Assembly: GCA_023435265.1 (NCBI GenBank) | Contig: JAEYRZ010000180.1 | Location: 1 to 64,000 of the forward strand | DNA length: 64,000 nucleotides | DNA from: Pseudomonadota bacterium | GTDB taxonomy: Bacteria > Desulfobacterota > Desulfobacteria > Desulfobacterales > Desulfosarcinaceae | Reading direction: 5' to 3' | Part shown: positions 7,751 to 18,386 of the stretch, in pieces | How the letters are laid out: each line of letters starts with the position of its first letter | Numbering within the stretch: the stretch's first letter is position 1 | Made by a program: the position numbers and the translations under genes | Notes under the pieces: model-generated | The model's database searches: none | Told to the model about the DNA's origin: nothing | What the model saw: only the letters and a program-made list of their open reading frames with translations

Positions 7751-8784
7751 AACGAACCTCCTTTCACGCCCTTTTGCAACCCATAGACGCAGGCGTACTT
7801 CGAAGGTTTACATTCATGCGGTACAAAAACGCCCCGGCCGCTCCGGCGATAGAGCCCAACCGCGGGCCGGCCATCATTTTTCACGGCGCCCGCAAAGCCG
7901 CAGGAAACCCAAGTCCTGATTCGACAATTCGGAAAAGCTGTGTTACAGCTGGAGCAGCCCGTGTGAAGAAGAGCCCTGAGCCATCACCGGTGGTCGAGCG
8001 GCCGTTCGGGAACGATCGGCTCCGGCGCGGGAGTCCGGCCGGGGCTGAGGAAAGAGAACGCATATGCCGGGATCCGGCGAATTGATGATTTTACCCGTGC
8101 ACATCTCCCCACGCATGACCGCGGTTCCCCGCCGTGCGCAGCGCGATGATCTGCAACGCCCCTGGACGCACCGCGTATATCGCCTTCCTCCGCCGTCTTT
8201 CAAAATGTTTGCCTACGATGCCCTGGGTCGTGGTGCGCCCGACACGCAGATCGGCAGTCAAATCGATCTTTATATTTGACGACACCGGACAAAGTCCAAT
8301 TTCTGCGTTGCGCTTCATCCCGTTGTCCCTGCGGCGTATTGTAAGTACGCCTCGGGCCACGGGATTCGCGGCGCCTCGATCTTGAACTTTTTACGGCGCA
8401 GTCGGTTTCGGAGACTTTTTGCAAGCCGCCATGTTCGATCCTGCGCGCAGCTCTGGTGGGCAGCATATCCGGCATGCAGGTGCTCCGGAGGTCCGCTGAG
8501 AATCAGCTTGACCTCTGTTCGGCATTCATGCAATGCACCGGCAGTTTTTCGTGCCCGCAGTGGGAACAGAGGAGAACCGCATCCCGACGACCGTGAGCTC
8601 GGAGCGTACAACCGGGTGACCGAAACCCATCGAGGGGCGCGTCTGAGCGGGCGCAATAAAGCCATTTTCGACCATATCGAGGCTTTCCGAATCCGCATGA
8701 TATGGTATCATTGCCGGACGCGGAACTGATGTCACCCGCCGCCGACGGCGGCGAAGCTGGAACTGCAACGGGAAAACCATCGAT
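7751..8784. other. Long intergenic region without a convincing gene
   Basis: About 1 kb. Short open frames occur on both strands, but none combines a ribosome site with protein-like composition. The one structure that stands out is an imperfect palindrome at 8290-8392, listed separately. The region probably also contains the promoter of the peptidase/transporter operon. Confidence 0.5.
8290..8392. repeat. Imperfect palindromic intergenic element
   Basis: A hairpin-like element: CAAAGTCCAATTTCTGCG at the left end roughly mirrors GATCTTGAACTTTTT at the right. The centre is a perfect short stem, GGCGTA/TACGCC around TTGTAAG. Only one copy is in the window. From memory it resembles intergenic repeats of Desulfosarcina-type genomes, which cannot be confirmed here. 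Confidence 0.45.
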
Positions 8785-11700
8785 ATGCCCTGTCTCCCGA
8801 TCAAAACCGAACTGCCGCTTTCCCTGGCCGCGCTTTTCTCGCCGCTGCCGATCGCCGTGGACCGCGACGGCGACGGTGTGATCGACGGCATCAACCTGCG
8901 GGTGGCGGCAGCCGATTCCATCACCGCCCCCGTGCTGTGGGCGGCCATCCTCAACCTTACGGCGCGGCTCGCCTTCATTTCGGTGGCCACCGATTTCCCG
9001 CTGGTCCCGGCGGTGCGCCGCATACCGGCCGGCGCGCCGCTGTTGCGCATCGCGGCCCCGCGCCGCGCCGAAACCCGCCGGTCCGAAGTTCGCCGCATCG
9101 AGAACGGAAAGTGCATGGAACTGCGCCTGAGCGGCTCCGACCCGGCGTGCATGGCGCGCCTGCTGGACTGCCTGGAGACGCGGCTCCGCCCGGGCGCACC
9201 CGTTCCGGCCGGCTGGCGCACGATTCGCTTAGCGGCGCAAACCGGCACGATTCAGTTTTTGGATGAAAACGGCGGCACGCTTGCGCAGGCGCCGGTGCCG
9301 CCGGAAGAATGCGGCCGCCGGCCCGTGTTCAGCGCATCGGACGCGCCATTAGCGCCAGAGCAGGGCGGAGGACTCGAAGCCCTTCTCGACCTCGGCCGCC
9401 AACCCGGCTGGTTCACACCCGCGGAGGACGACCCGCGTCAGGTCCGTCTCGGCATGCGGCTGCATCTGGCCGGCGAGCGACTGTCGGCCGCCACCGGCGT
9501 GGCGCTGGGCCGTGCCGTGGTCCGGCTGTGCGCCCAGGTCACCCGCATGCCCCGCTACCCGGTGGTCATCGCTGCGCCCCCTTCCGGAACACCGGTCCTG
9601 CGGATCGTCGAAGCGCCGCCCGGCGTGCATGGCGATGAGGCCGTTTTCCTGCAGGATGACGCAGCCGCCGGTATTTTGACCCTTACGGGCGGTGCGCGGC
9701 CCCTGGCGCAGGCGCTGGAGGCCTGGTCGAGTCTGGGCCTGTGCCGATCCGGCACGCGGTTCGCCGCGGTCGAGGCGTTCCGCCGCAAGGCGGCCGACTT
9801 CAAGGCCATACTGGACGGCCAAGGGGTCTGGGGGCGCTGGGCATGGTTTCTGGCCGCAGGCCGCGGCACAGGGGCCGACCCGCCCGGCGTTCCGCCGGCC
9901 CTGGCGCGGCGCATCGCCAAGGCGTGCGAGCGGCTGGAGCTTGCTGCCCCCACAGTCCGGCGGGAACGCGGCCTGAAGCGCACCTTCGTCTGGCGCAACG
10001 AAACCGAGCGCCTCCTGGAAGCGGTGGACGGCATTCCGGCGGGCAGCGGTCCGCTGCAGGGCACGGTCTGGGCCAGCAAACCGCAATCCGTGCGCAGCCG
10101 GCTGGCCGCGCAGATCACCGCCCACCTGGAGGCCAAGGGTTATCGGCCCCGGTTGACGGTCTGCAATGCCTACAAACCCGGGTTGTGCTGGCTGCTGGAG
10201 GAAATTTTGCCGCAATTGGCGCAGCGTGCGCCGGTTGGACGGATTGAGCTCGGCTATCAGCCGTTCACGGCCGCCGAAAGGCAGCTCGAACTGCGCAGCC
10301 GCTGGCTCCAGGAGATCTTCCCCGGCCCGGATCTCGTGGCGCAGGCGCTGGATTTAGACCCCGCCGACATCCAACTGGTCCCTTCGGCGGCGCAGGCGGA
10401 CATCTATCGGCTGCGCGCCTGGAGTCCGGCCGGCGACCCGCTGATCGACGAATCCTTTTCGCCCTTGTGGCAGCCGCTGCAGTACCGGGCGCACGATCCG
10501 GAGCAGGGGTGGATTCATCCGACCACGGCCGGCTTCCGCCTGCGGACGCCATCGGGCGCGTGTTACGAAACCCGGCTGCCCACCGACCGGCAGGTTTTCT
10601 GGAACCATTTCCAGGAGCAGTGGCTGCCGCAGCTTGAAGCGCGCATGCAGGCGCGCCTGGCCGGCGAAGTCGAGCCCTCCGATGCCGCGTTCTGGGAAAC
10701 CCTGCGCATCGCGGTGGAGATCGACGAGACCGATGAACGCCTGGGCCCGGAGCGCGATCGCATCTGTCCCATGGAGGCGCTGCACGAAGACCTGTATTTC
10801 TTCCTGCTCGACGCCTTCCAGCATTTTTCCGCCGCGCATCGGTTGCCGGATACCCTGGGCCTGGGAGCCGTGCTGCCGGTGGTCGCCGCCCGCACGGCCG
10901 ACGCGACTCCCCGCGCCGTGCTGACCGCCAGGCCGCTGGAGTGGCCCCGGGCGCCCCGCAGTGCATCCGAGGCGGGCGCGGCGGCGCTTGCCGCGATGGT
11001 GAAAAAGCCGCACGGGGGCTGGGAATTCCGCTTCAGGCTGTCGCAGCCCGCCGCGCAGGTGCGGAACCTGGCCGCCGTCGCCCAAACCTGGGGCTATGAC
11101 TGCCGTACGGCGCCCGACGGCGTCGTCCTGAAGGCGGCGTCGCCCGGAGCAAGGAGGGCTGCCGCGCCAATGCCCGGTCCCCTGCCGGAGGTGCCGACCA
11201 CCACCTGCCTTTCACGGGCCGAAGCCGAGCGTGTGCTGGACCATCTCGCTGCGCACAAGCATATCGAAGTCTGGACCGCGGGCCGGTCGCTGCGCGGCCG
11301 GCCGATCCGGGTCATCGAAGCGTTTTGCGTCCCAGCGGCGGATGTAATTTCCGTGGCCCGCCTGCGCTTGGTCAAACCCACCCTGCTGGTCAATGCCCGT
11401 CACCATGCGAACGAGATCTCCGGCACCCCGGCCGCCCTGCGCTTCATGGCCGACCTGGCCGGCGGGCGGCTTTCGGGTTTGCTGCAGCGCGCCAATGCGG
11501 TCTGCATTCCCATGGAGAATATCGACGGCCTGGCCTGCTTCGAAGCGATCGCGCACCAGGGCCGCGACCACAAACTGCATGCCGCCCGTTACAATGCGGT
11601 GGGCGCCGAATTCTACGCCGATTACTTCAGATCGCCGCCGCGCTTCGGCGAAGCGGCCGTCAAACCGCTGTTGTGGCGACGCTGGCTGCCCGAGTTGATG

Positions 11701-12312
11701 GTCGATCTGCACGGCGTGCCCGGGCACGAGTGGGAGCAGCCCTTTGCGGGATATACGCCGGCGCGCTTCGAACAGTTCTGGATTCCCAATACCTTCGTCT
11801 ATGCGATCATGCCGTTTCTGGAAGAACCGGAGCATCCGCTGCACGCGGTCACGCAGCGCCTGATTGCGGCGATGCGGCGCGCGCTCGGCGGCGAAGCAGA
11901 GATCATCGAGGCCAACCGGAAGCTCGCAGACCGCTATCAACGGTATGCCCGCGGACCCGAACCGGAGGTCTTTCCGGCCGCGGCGCACGAAATCCTGTCC
12001 GCGGTGCCGCCCCTGGGGAGAACGCGCGACATCAATTTCGCCCGGCGCTATCCCCGGGTGACCCGATCGGAAATAGTCGTCGAAGTGCCCGACGAAGGCA
12101 GCGACGGTCAACTCCTGCACCTGTGCGTGCAGGCCCATTTCCGGATACAGGAGGCGCTGATCGAGGCCCTGGCGGTCGGCCGCGACGGCGCCGTACGGAT
12201 AACGGTAGAGAATTCGGGGGACATGGCCTGGCAGGCGGGACGGATGCGTGAGCACGCGCCCGATGCACCGACTGCGCAGGCGAACACGATGCAAGGAGGA
12301 AACGATGCGTAA
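8785..12312 (+). CDS. Very large M14-family (zinc carboxypeptidase-like) protein
   Basis: 1175 aa. The C-terminal third carries the M14 pattern: GRSLRGRPIRVIEAF near residue 840, the zinc pair H874xxE877 in RHHANE, and the third ligand H976 in VDLHG, about 100 residues later as the family requires. Near the N-terminus, DRDGDGVIDG (26-35) looks like a calcium-binding loop. The first ~800 residues have no recognised domain. No signal peptide is evident, so it may be cytoplasmic. Its last 8 bases overlap the start of a peptide-binding protein gene, so it is cotranscribed with a complete peptide importer. Trimming of imported peptides is a reasonable inference; the peptide specificity is unknown. 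Confidence 0.75.
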   Translation: MPCLPIKTELPLSLAALFSPLPIAVDRDGDGVIDGINLRVAAADSITAPVLWAAILNLTARLAFISVATDFPLVPAVRRIPAGAPLLRIAAPRRAETRRSEVRRIENGKCMELRLSGSDPACMARLLDCLETRLRPGAPVPAGWRTIRLAAQTGTIQFLDENGGTLAQAPVPPEECGRRPVFSASDAPLAPEQGGGLEALLDLGRQPGWFTPAEDDPRQVRLGMRLHLAGERLSAATGVALGRAVVRLCAQVTRMPRYPVVIAAPPSGTPVLRIVEAPPGVHGDEAVFLQDDAAAGILTLTGGARPLAQALEAWSSLGLCRSGTRFAAVEAFRRKAADFKAILDGQGVWGRWAWFLAAGRGTGADPPGVPPALARRIAKACERLELAAPTVRRERGLKRTFVWRNETERLLEAVDGIPAGSGPLQGTVWASKPQSVRSRLAAQITAHLEAKGYRPRLTVCNAYKPGLCWLLEEILPQLAQRAPVGRIELGYQPFTAAERQLELRSRWLQEIFPGPDLVAQALDLDPADIQLVPSAAQADIYRLRAWSPAGDPLIDESFSPLWQPLQYRAHDPEQGWIHPTTAGFRLRTPSGACYETRLPTDRQVFWNHFQEQWLPQLEARMQARLAGEVEPSDAAFWETLRIAVEIDETDERLGPERDRICPMEALHEDLYFFLLDAFQHFSAAHRLPDTLGLGAVLPVVAARTADATPRAVLTARPLEWPRAPRSASEAGAAALAAMVKKPHGGWEFRFRLSQPAAQVRNLAAVAQTWGYDCRTAPDGVVLKAASPGARRAAAPMPGPLPEVPTTTCLSRAEAERVLDHLAAHKHIEVWTAGRSLRGRPIRVIEAFCVPAADVISVARLRLVKPTLLVNARHHANEISGTPAALRFMADLAGGRLSGLLQRANAVCIPMENIDGLACFEAIAHQGRDHKLHAARYNAVGAEFYADYFRSPPRFGEAAVKPLLWRRWLPELMVDLHGVPGHEWEQPFAGYTPARFEQFWIPNTFVYAIMPFLEEPEHPLHAVTQRLIAAMRRALGGEAEIIEANRKLADRYQRYARGPEPEVFPAAAHEILSAVPPLGRTRDINFARRYPRVTRSEIVVEVPDEGSDGQLLHLCVQAHFRIQEALIEALAVGRDGAVRITVENSGDMAWQAGRMREHAPDAPTAQANTMQGGNDA

Positions 12313-13861
12313 AGTCGGGTGTTTCATTGCAGTTTGGGTACTATTGTGGCCGATGCTGGCCGGAGCGGCCACCGACGCGGACACGCTGATCTGGGGCCGC
12401 GGGGGCGATTCGGTCAGTCTGGATCTGGCGCAGGCTACGGACGGCGAATCGATCAAAGCCGGAATCCAGATCCTGGAGAATCTGGTCAAATTCGGCGACA
12501 ATTCCATGGACGTGGAGCCGCAGCTGGCCACTTCGTGGGAAATTTCCAAGGATGGCCTGACCTGGACCTTTCACCTGCGCAAAGGGGTCCTGTTTCATGA
12601 CGGCACGCCCTTCAACGCCCAGGCGGTCGCGGATTCGTTCCGTCGGGTGATCGACCCCCAGCATCCCCTGCACGCCCTGGGACAATGGAAGTATGTCGGG
12701 TTGTCGCTCAAGCCGGTCACCGCCGTCAAGGTGATCGACGACTATACGGTCGCCCTGACCACCGAAAAACCCTATGCGCCGCTGCTCAACAACCTGGCCC
12801 TGTGGCTCTGCCCGATCCTGTCGCCCAAGGCCATGGCCGAACAAAAGGATCAGATCGGCCAGCATCCGGTCGGCACCGGGCCCTACACCTTCGTCCGATG
12901 GGTCAAGGACGACCAGATCGTCCTCGAGCGCAACGAGAAGTATTGGGGCGGCCAGCCCAAGCTCAAGCGCATCATCCTCAAATCCATTCCCGAGCCCTCG
13001 GCCCGCCTGATGGCCCTGCAGTCCGGCACCGTGGACATCGCCGACGACCTGGACCCCGACTCGATCGCAGTGGTCAAGAAGGATTCCAATCTTGCGGTCA
13101 AGGAATGCCCCAGCATCAATGTCGGCTACCTGGCCATCAACACCTCCAAACCCTATCTGAGCGACGCCCGCGTGCGGCGGGCCATCAGCCACGCCATTGA
13201 CAAAAAGGTGCTGATCGATGCCCTGTTCCAGGGGCTGGCCGTTCCGGCCAAAAACCCGTTCGCGCCCAGCATCTGGAGCCACAACGATGCCATTCAGGAC
13301 TACGGCTACGATCCGAAGAAGGCCGAGGCCCTGCTCAAGGAGGCCGGCTTCGACAAGAACCGCGAAATCGAGCTGTGGGCCATGCCGGTCTCGCGGGCCT
13401 ACATGCCCGACCCGGTCAAGACCTCGGAACTGATTCAGGCCTATCTGGCGGCTGTGGGCCTCAAGTGCAAGATCGTGCGCTACGATTGGGGCACCTATCT
13501 GGAGAAAACCAGCAACGGCGAACACGACCTGTGCATGCTGGGTTGGCTGGGCGGCAACGCCGATCCGGACAACTTCCTCTACGGGCTGCTTTCCGCCGAT
13601 AACGCCAAGACACCGGGGGCGGCCAACATCGCCATCTGGAAGAACGAAGAATTCACGGAGCTGGTCAAGTCCGCCCAGAAGAACTTCGACAAGGCGCAAC
13701 GGACCGAAATTTATCTCAAGGCGCAGCAGATCTTCCATGACGAAGCGCCCTGGGTGCCCATCGCCCACACCAAGATGGTGCGCTGCTTCAACAAGCGCGT
13801 GCAGGATGTGCCCCTGCGGCCCAACGGCCTGAACTCGTTCCAGATGGTCTGGAAGCAATAA
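12305..13861 (+). CDS. Peptide ABC transporter substrate-binding protein (family 5)
   Basis: 518 aa from ATG 12305, preceded by AAGGAGGAA, the strongest ribosome site in the operon. The signal peptide is MRKVGCFIAVWVLLWPMLAGA. The mature part is a typical DppA/OppA-like SBP_bac_5 protein: LEPQLATSW-type and HLRKGVLFHDGTPFNAQ segments near residues 85-105, VGTGPYTFVRW near 200, and RRAISHAIDKK near 300. It acts in the periplasm and delivers oligopeptides, dipeptides or related ligands to the DppBC permeases encoded next. It overlaps the peptidase gene by 8 bases. Confidence 0.92.
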   Translation: MRKVGCFIAVWVLLWPMLAGAATDADTLIWGRGGDSVSLDLAQATDGESIKAGIQILENLVKFGDNSMDVEPQLATSWEISKDGLTWTFHLRKGVLFHDGTPFNAQAVADSFRRVIDPQHPLHALGQWKYVGLSLKPVTAVKVIDDYTVALTTEKPYAPLLNNLALWLCPILSPKAMAEQKDQIGQHPVGTGPYTFVRWVKDDQIVLERNEKYWGGQPKLKRIILKSIPEPSARLMALQSGTVDIADDLDPDSIAVVKKDSNLAVKECPSINVGYLAINTSKPYLSDARVRRAISHAIDKKVLIDALFQGLAVPAKNPFAPSIWSHNDAIQDYGYDPKKAEALLKEAGFDKNREIELWAMPVSRAYMPDPVKTSELIQAYLAAVGLKCKIVRYDWGTYLEKTSNGEHDLCMLGWLGGNADPDNFLYGLLSADNAKTPGAANIAIWKNEEFTELVKSAQKNFDKAQRTEIYLKAQQIFHDEAPWVPIAHTKMVRCFNKRVQDVPLRPNGLNSFQMVWKQ

Positions 13862-13866
13862 GACGC

Positions 13867-14874
13867 ATGCTCCTGTACGTCGGCAAACGGCTGTTCCAGC
13901 TGATCTGGATCCTGGCGGGAGTCTCGCTGGTGGTGTTCCTGATGCTCAGGCTCATCCCCGGAGATCCGGCCCAGCTTCTGCTCGGCGAGGCCGCCGGCGC
14001 ACAGGAGCTCGAAGCACTGCGCCACCGGCTGGGGCTGGACCAGCCTCAGCCGGTGCAATTTCTCCTGTTCATCAAGAACATGCTGCAGGGCGACTTCGGC
14101 AAGTCGCTGCGCACGGGGCTGCCGGTTCTGAACGAAATCATGCTGCGCCTGCCGGCCACGCTGGAGCTGAGCCTGGCCGCCATGCTGATCGCCACCATTT
14201 TCGGCATCCTCGCCGGGGTGGTCTCGGCCGTGTACAAGCAGTCGGCGCTCGACTACGGCGCCATGCTGATGGCGCTGGTCGGGGTCTCCATGCCGATCTT
14301 CTGGCTGGGCCTGATGCTGATCTACCTTTTCGCCGTGCACTGGCAGGTGCTGCCCATGATGGGCCGCATCAGCATGGGCACCGAGTTTCCGGCGATCACG
14401 CGCCTGGTGGTGGTCGACGCCCTGCTGAACGGCCGCCCGGCCGCCGCCCTGGACGGGCTGCGCCACCTGCTGCTGCCGGCCGTGACGCTGTCCACCATCC
14501 CCATGGCCATCGTGGCGCGCATCACGCGTTCGAGCATGCTGGAAGTACTTCGCCAGGACTATGTGCGCACCGCGCGGGCCAAGGGGATGCCCGAAAGCGT
14601 GGTGGTCGTGCGCCACGCCCTGCGCAACGCGTTTTTGCCGATCGTAACGGTTCTGGGAATCAACCTGGGCCTGCTGCTGGGCGGGGCGGTGCTCACGGAG
14701 ACGATATTCTCCTGGCCCGGCCTGGGGCGCTACGTGGTCGACTCCCTGATGGGCCGCGACTACAATGCCGTGCAGGCCTGCATCCTTGTATTCGCCGTGA
14801 TGATGACCCTGATCAACCTGGGCGTGGACTTGATTTATGCCGTGCTCGACCCGCGGATCCGCATCCATGAATGA
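13867..14874 (+). CDS. dppB: Peptide ABC transporter permease, DppB type
   Basis: 335 aa, the usual DppB/OppB length. An N-terminal membrane helix (LIWILAGVSLVVFLMLRLIPGDP) is followed by the periplasmic segment and five further helices. The EAA loop that contacts the ATPase is at VRTARAKGMPESVVVVRHAL, near residue 235. It starts 5 bases after the binding-protein stop. It forms the inner-membrane channel with the DppC-type protein. Confidence 0.93.
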   Translation: MLLYVGKRLFQLIWILAGVSLVVFLMLRLIPGDPAQLLLGEAAGAQELEALRHRLGLDQPQPVQFLLFIKNMLQGDFGKSLRTGLPVLNEIMLRLPATLELSLAAMLIATIFGILAGVVSAVYKQSALDYGAMLMALVGVSMPIFWLGLMLIYLFAVHWQVLPMMGRISMGTEFPAITRLVVVDALLNGRPAAALDGLRHLLLPAVTLSTIPMAIVARITRSSMLEVLRQDYVRTARAKGMPESVVVVRHALRNAFLPIVTVLGINLGLLLGGAVLTETIFSWPGLGRYVVDSLMGRDYNAVQACILVFAVMMTLINLGVDLIYAVLDPRIRIHE

Positions 14875-14920
14875 GGAGGGTGAACGGGATGCTTTCTGCA
14901 ACGCGGGAGAAATCACGAAA

Positions 14921-15034
14921 ACGGATATCTGAAATGCTCAAGTACGTTAGACTGCCTTAGCGCAGCGGTTGCCGGGGTATCCCGGCACACCTGATCTGTG
15001 CCATCGAACCAAACTGGAACTTTCCAGATAACCG
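14921..15034. mobile_element. MITE-like repeat, internally deleted copy A3
   Basis: 114 bases with both ends of the A family: CGGATATCTGAAATGCTCAA on the left and AACTTTCCAGATAACCG on the right, with the short core GTTGCCGGGGTATCCCGGC between. It sits between the dppB and dppC stop and start codons, inside the transporter operon. No clear flanking duplication is seen. Confidence 0.65.
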
Positions 15035-15063
15035 TATAACTTAATGCTTAATATGGTACCCCT

Positions 15064-15902
15064 ATGACCAAATGGGAGCGCATCGCGGAACTGCTGCGCA
15101 ACAAAAACGCCTGCCTGGGACTGGCGGTCATCGGCGTGATCGTGCTGGCCGCGATCCTGGGCGGCCTGGTTGCGCCCTACGATCCGCTGGTGCCTTCGCC
15201 GCTGTACCGCCTCAAGGGACCCGAGAGCGCGCACTGGTTCGGTACCGACAGCCTGGGCCGCGATATTTTCAGCCGCGTGATCCACGGCAGCCGCTTCTCG
15301 CTCCTGATCGGACTGACCGCGGTGGTCATCTCGCTCGTGCCCGGCACGGTGCTGGGCCTCATCGCCGGCTACGCCGGCAAGCGCCTGGACAGCCTGATCA
15401 TGCGCCTGATGGATGTCCTCTTGGCTTTTCCGGCCATTCTGCTGGCCATATTCATCGCCGCCGTGCTCGGACCCAGTCTGATCAACACCATGCTGGCCGT
15501 GGGCATCGTCTATATTCCGCATTACGCGCGCATCGTCCGGGCAACCGTGCTGCAGTTGAAGAACCAGCTGTTCGTGCAGGCCGTCGGTCATCTGGGCGGC
15601 GGGCACCTGCGGATCGTATTGCTGCATATCCTGCCCAACGCCCTGCCGCCGATCATCGTCTATGCCACCCTCGGAATGGGCACGGCCGTGCTGCAGGCGG
15701 CGGCGCTGGGATTCCTGGGCCTGGGCGCTCAGCCGCCGCAGCCCGAATGGGGCGCCATGCTTTCCGAAGGGCGCCAGTATATTCAGATCGCCCCGCACGT
15801 GGCCGCCTTCCCGGGCATCGCCATTCTTCTGCTGGTGCTGGGCTTCAACCTTTTCGGCGACGGGCTGCGCGACGTGCTCGATCCCGCTTTGCGGAACCTG
15901 TG

Positions 15903-15903
<1 letters not shown>
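15064..15903 (+). CDS. dppC: Peptide ABC transporter permease, DppC type
   Basis: 279 aa with the DppC/OppC layout. There is an N-terminal helix (ACLGLAVIGVIVLAAILGGL), then the family segment HWFGTDSLGRDIFSRVIHGSR near residues 58-78, and the EAA loop near VQAVGHLGGGHLRIVLLHIL (175-195). It pairs with DppB. A repeat element lies in the 189 bases between dppB and this gene. Its stop overlaps the next start as TGATG. Confidence 0.93.
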
Positions 15904-16891
<988 letters not shown>

Positions 16892-16895
<4 letters not shown>

Positions 16896-17869
16896 CCCCG
16901 ACCCCGGCAGCGCCCATCCTGGCGGCGGAAGCGCTGGCCAAGCACTACCCGCTCAAGGTGCGGCTGGGCCGCAAGCGCGCGCTCAAGGCGGTCGAAGATG
17001 TCTCCCTGGAAGTGTTCTCCGGAGAAGTGTTCGGCCTGGTGGGCGAGAGCGGCTGCGGCAAATCGACCCTGGGCCGCATCCTGCTGCACTACGAAGCGCC
17101 CACGGCCGGCCGGGTGATGTTCAAAGGCCGGTCCGTCGGGGGATTCTCACCGGCCCAGCGCAAAGCGTTCCGGCGCAGCGTCCAGATGATCTACCAGGAT
17201 CCCTACTCGGCGCTCAACCCGCGCAAGTCGATCGGCGCGCTGATCGAAGAGCCGCTGACGATCCATGCCGTAGGGGACCGCGCCGGCCGCCGCGCACGGG
17301 TGGCCTGGCTGCTGGAAAAGGTCGGCCTGCTGCCCGAGCACGCCGTGCGCTACCCGCACCAGTTTTCGGGCGGGCAGCGCCAGCGCATCGTCATCGCCCG
17401 CGCCCTGGCGCTCAATCCCGAACTGATCCTGGCGGACGAGCCGGTCTCGGCCCTGGATGTCTCCATCCAGGCCCAGATCATCAACCTGCTCATGGACCTG
17501 CGCGCCGAGCTGGGTTTGACCTACCTCTTCATCTCCCATGACCTGAGCGTGGTGCAGTACATATGCGACCGCCTGGCCGTGATGTACCTGGGCCGCTTCG
17601 TCGAACTGGCGCCCAAGGCCGAATTCTACCGCCAGCCCCTGCATCCGTACGCCAGAGCCCTGCTGGAGGCCGCACCGGTGCCCGATCCGGCATTGACGCG
17701 GGCGCGCACCATTTTGCAGGGCGACGTGCCCAGCCCGATCGACCCGCCGCCGGGCTGCGCCTTCCACCCGCGTTGCCCCCACGTGCAACAGCGCTGCCGC
17801 GGCGAACGGCCCGAATTGCGTTCCATCACCGCCGCCCGCAGCGTGGCCTGCCATTTCCCGCTTCTTTGA
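16892..17869 (+). CDS. dppF: Peptide ABC transporter ATP-binding protein, DppF type
   Basis: 325 aa from ATG 16892, overlapping the dppD stop (ATGA). Walker A is GESGCGKST, the Q-loop region is YQDPYSALNPR, the signature is FSGGQRQRIVIARAL, and Walker B is LILADEPVSALDVS. The C-terminal PPGCAFHPRCPHVQQRC extension is that of the OppF/DppF family. It is the last gene of the peptidase-transporter operon. No clear terminator was seen after it. Confidence 0.94.
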
Positions 17870-17952
17870 TTTGAACTTTTTCCGCAGCGCCTGATCGCGG
17901 CTTACCCGATCGGTCAGCCTCGGGGGCCGGCAGGAGCCCGCATCGGTGCCGA

Positions 17953-18174
17953 CTAATCGATGTGACGGGCTTTCTCCAGGGTGGCTTTAAGATCGAAGGG
18001 CGGGTGTTGGTTGCAGCGGGCAGCGTTTGCGGCGCCGCAGCGACATTCCTGCTTGTGGTCACCGCAGGAGTGCAGCCGCGCCGCCCCGCCTTCCCGGCGG
18101 TTTTTGAATATCAGGACCGCGCAGCAAAGGCCGAAAACCATCAGGGCCAACAGCAGGATTGTCAGGAATTGCAT
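17953..18174 (-). CDS. Small cysteine-rich single-pass membrane protein
   Basis: 73 aa. GAGGGAG lies just upstream of ATG 18174 on the minus strand, supporting expression. One N-terminal helix (FLTILLLALMVFGLCCAVLIF) is followed by a short tail with CGDHKQECRCG and ARC. This layout resembles small metal- or redox-linked membrane proteins such as the NqrM/DUF539 or FeoB-associated Cys-rich families, but the match is too weak to name. It lies between the dpp and pst operons, downstream of pstB on the same strand. Confidence 0.55.
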   Translation of the reverse strand: MQFLTILLLALMVFGLCCAVLIFKNRREGGAARLHSCGDHKQECRCGAANAARCNQHPPFDLKATLEKARHID

Positions 18175-18287
18175 TGGTAAGTCTCCCTCGATGCCCGTAC
18201 AGTAATAAGCCGCCCCTTCGAGGTCAATCCGGTTGTGCGAGATCCAGCAATTCTTGCCGACCGGCGTTCCGTTAACAATGAGGGGTT

Positions 18288-18361
18288 CACCACAGAGAAT
18301 ACAGAGGACACAGAGAAAAACAAAAAAGACTCTCTGTGAACTCTGTGCGCTCTGTGGTGAT
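18288..18361. repeat. CACAGAG hairpin repeat B2
   Basis: Begins CACCACAGAG and ends CTCTGTGGTG, with further CACAGAG-like units inside each arm and an A-rich loop. It lies just past the pstB stop codon, so the transcript could form the hairpin. Confidence 0.75.
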
Positions 18362-18386
18362 CAAGGTTCGCGAGGCGCCCGTGGGG

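Noticed and set aside
7774..8085. Small open frame in the 1-kb gap
   Set aside because: No ribosome site, no recognisable domain, low-complexity composition.
12341..13858. Long open frame antisense to the peptide-binding protein gene
   Set aside because: Runs opposite a clear family-5 binding protein. Long antisense frames are expected at this GC content; no ribosome site or domain.
15072..15902. Upstream extensions of the dppD and dppF frames
   Set aside because: They overlap dppC or dppD in another frame. The true starts overlap the preceding stops.
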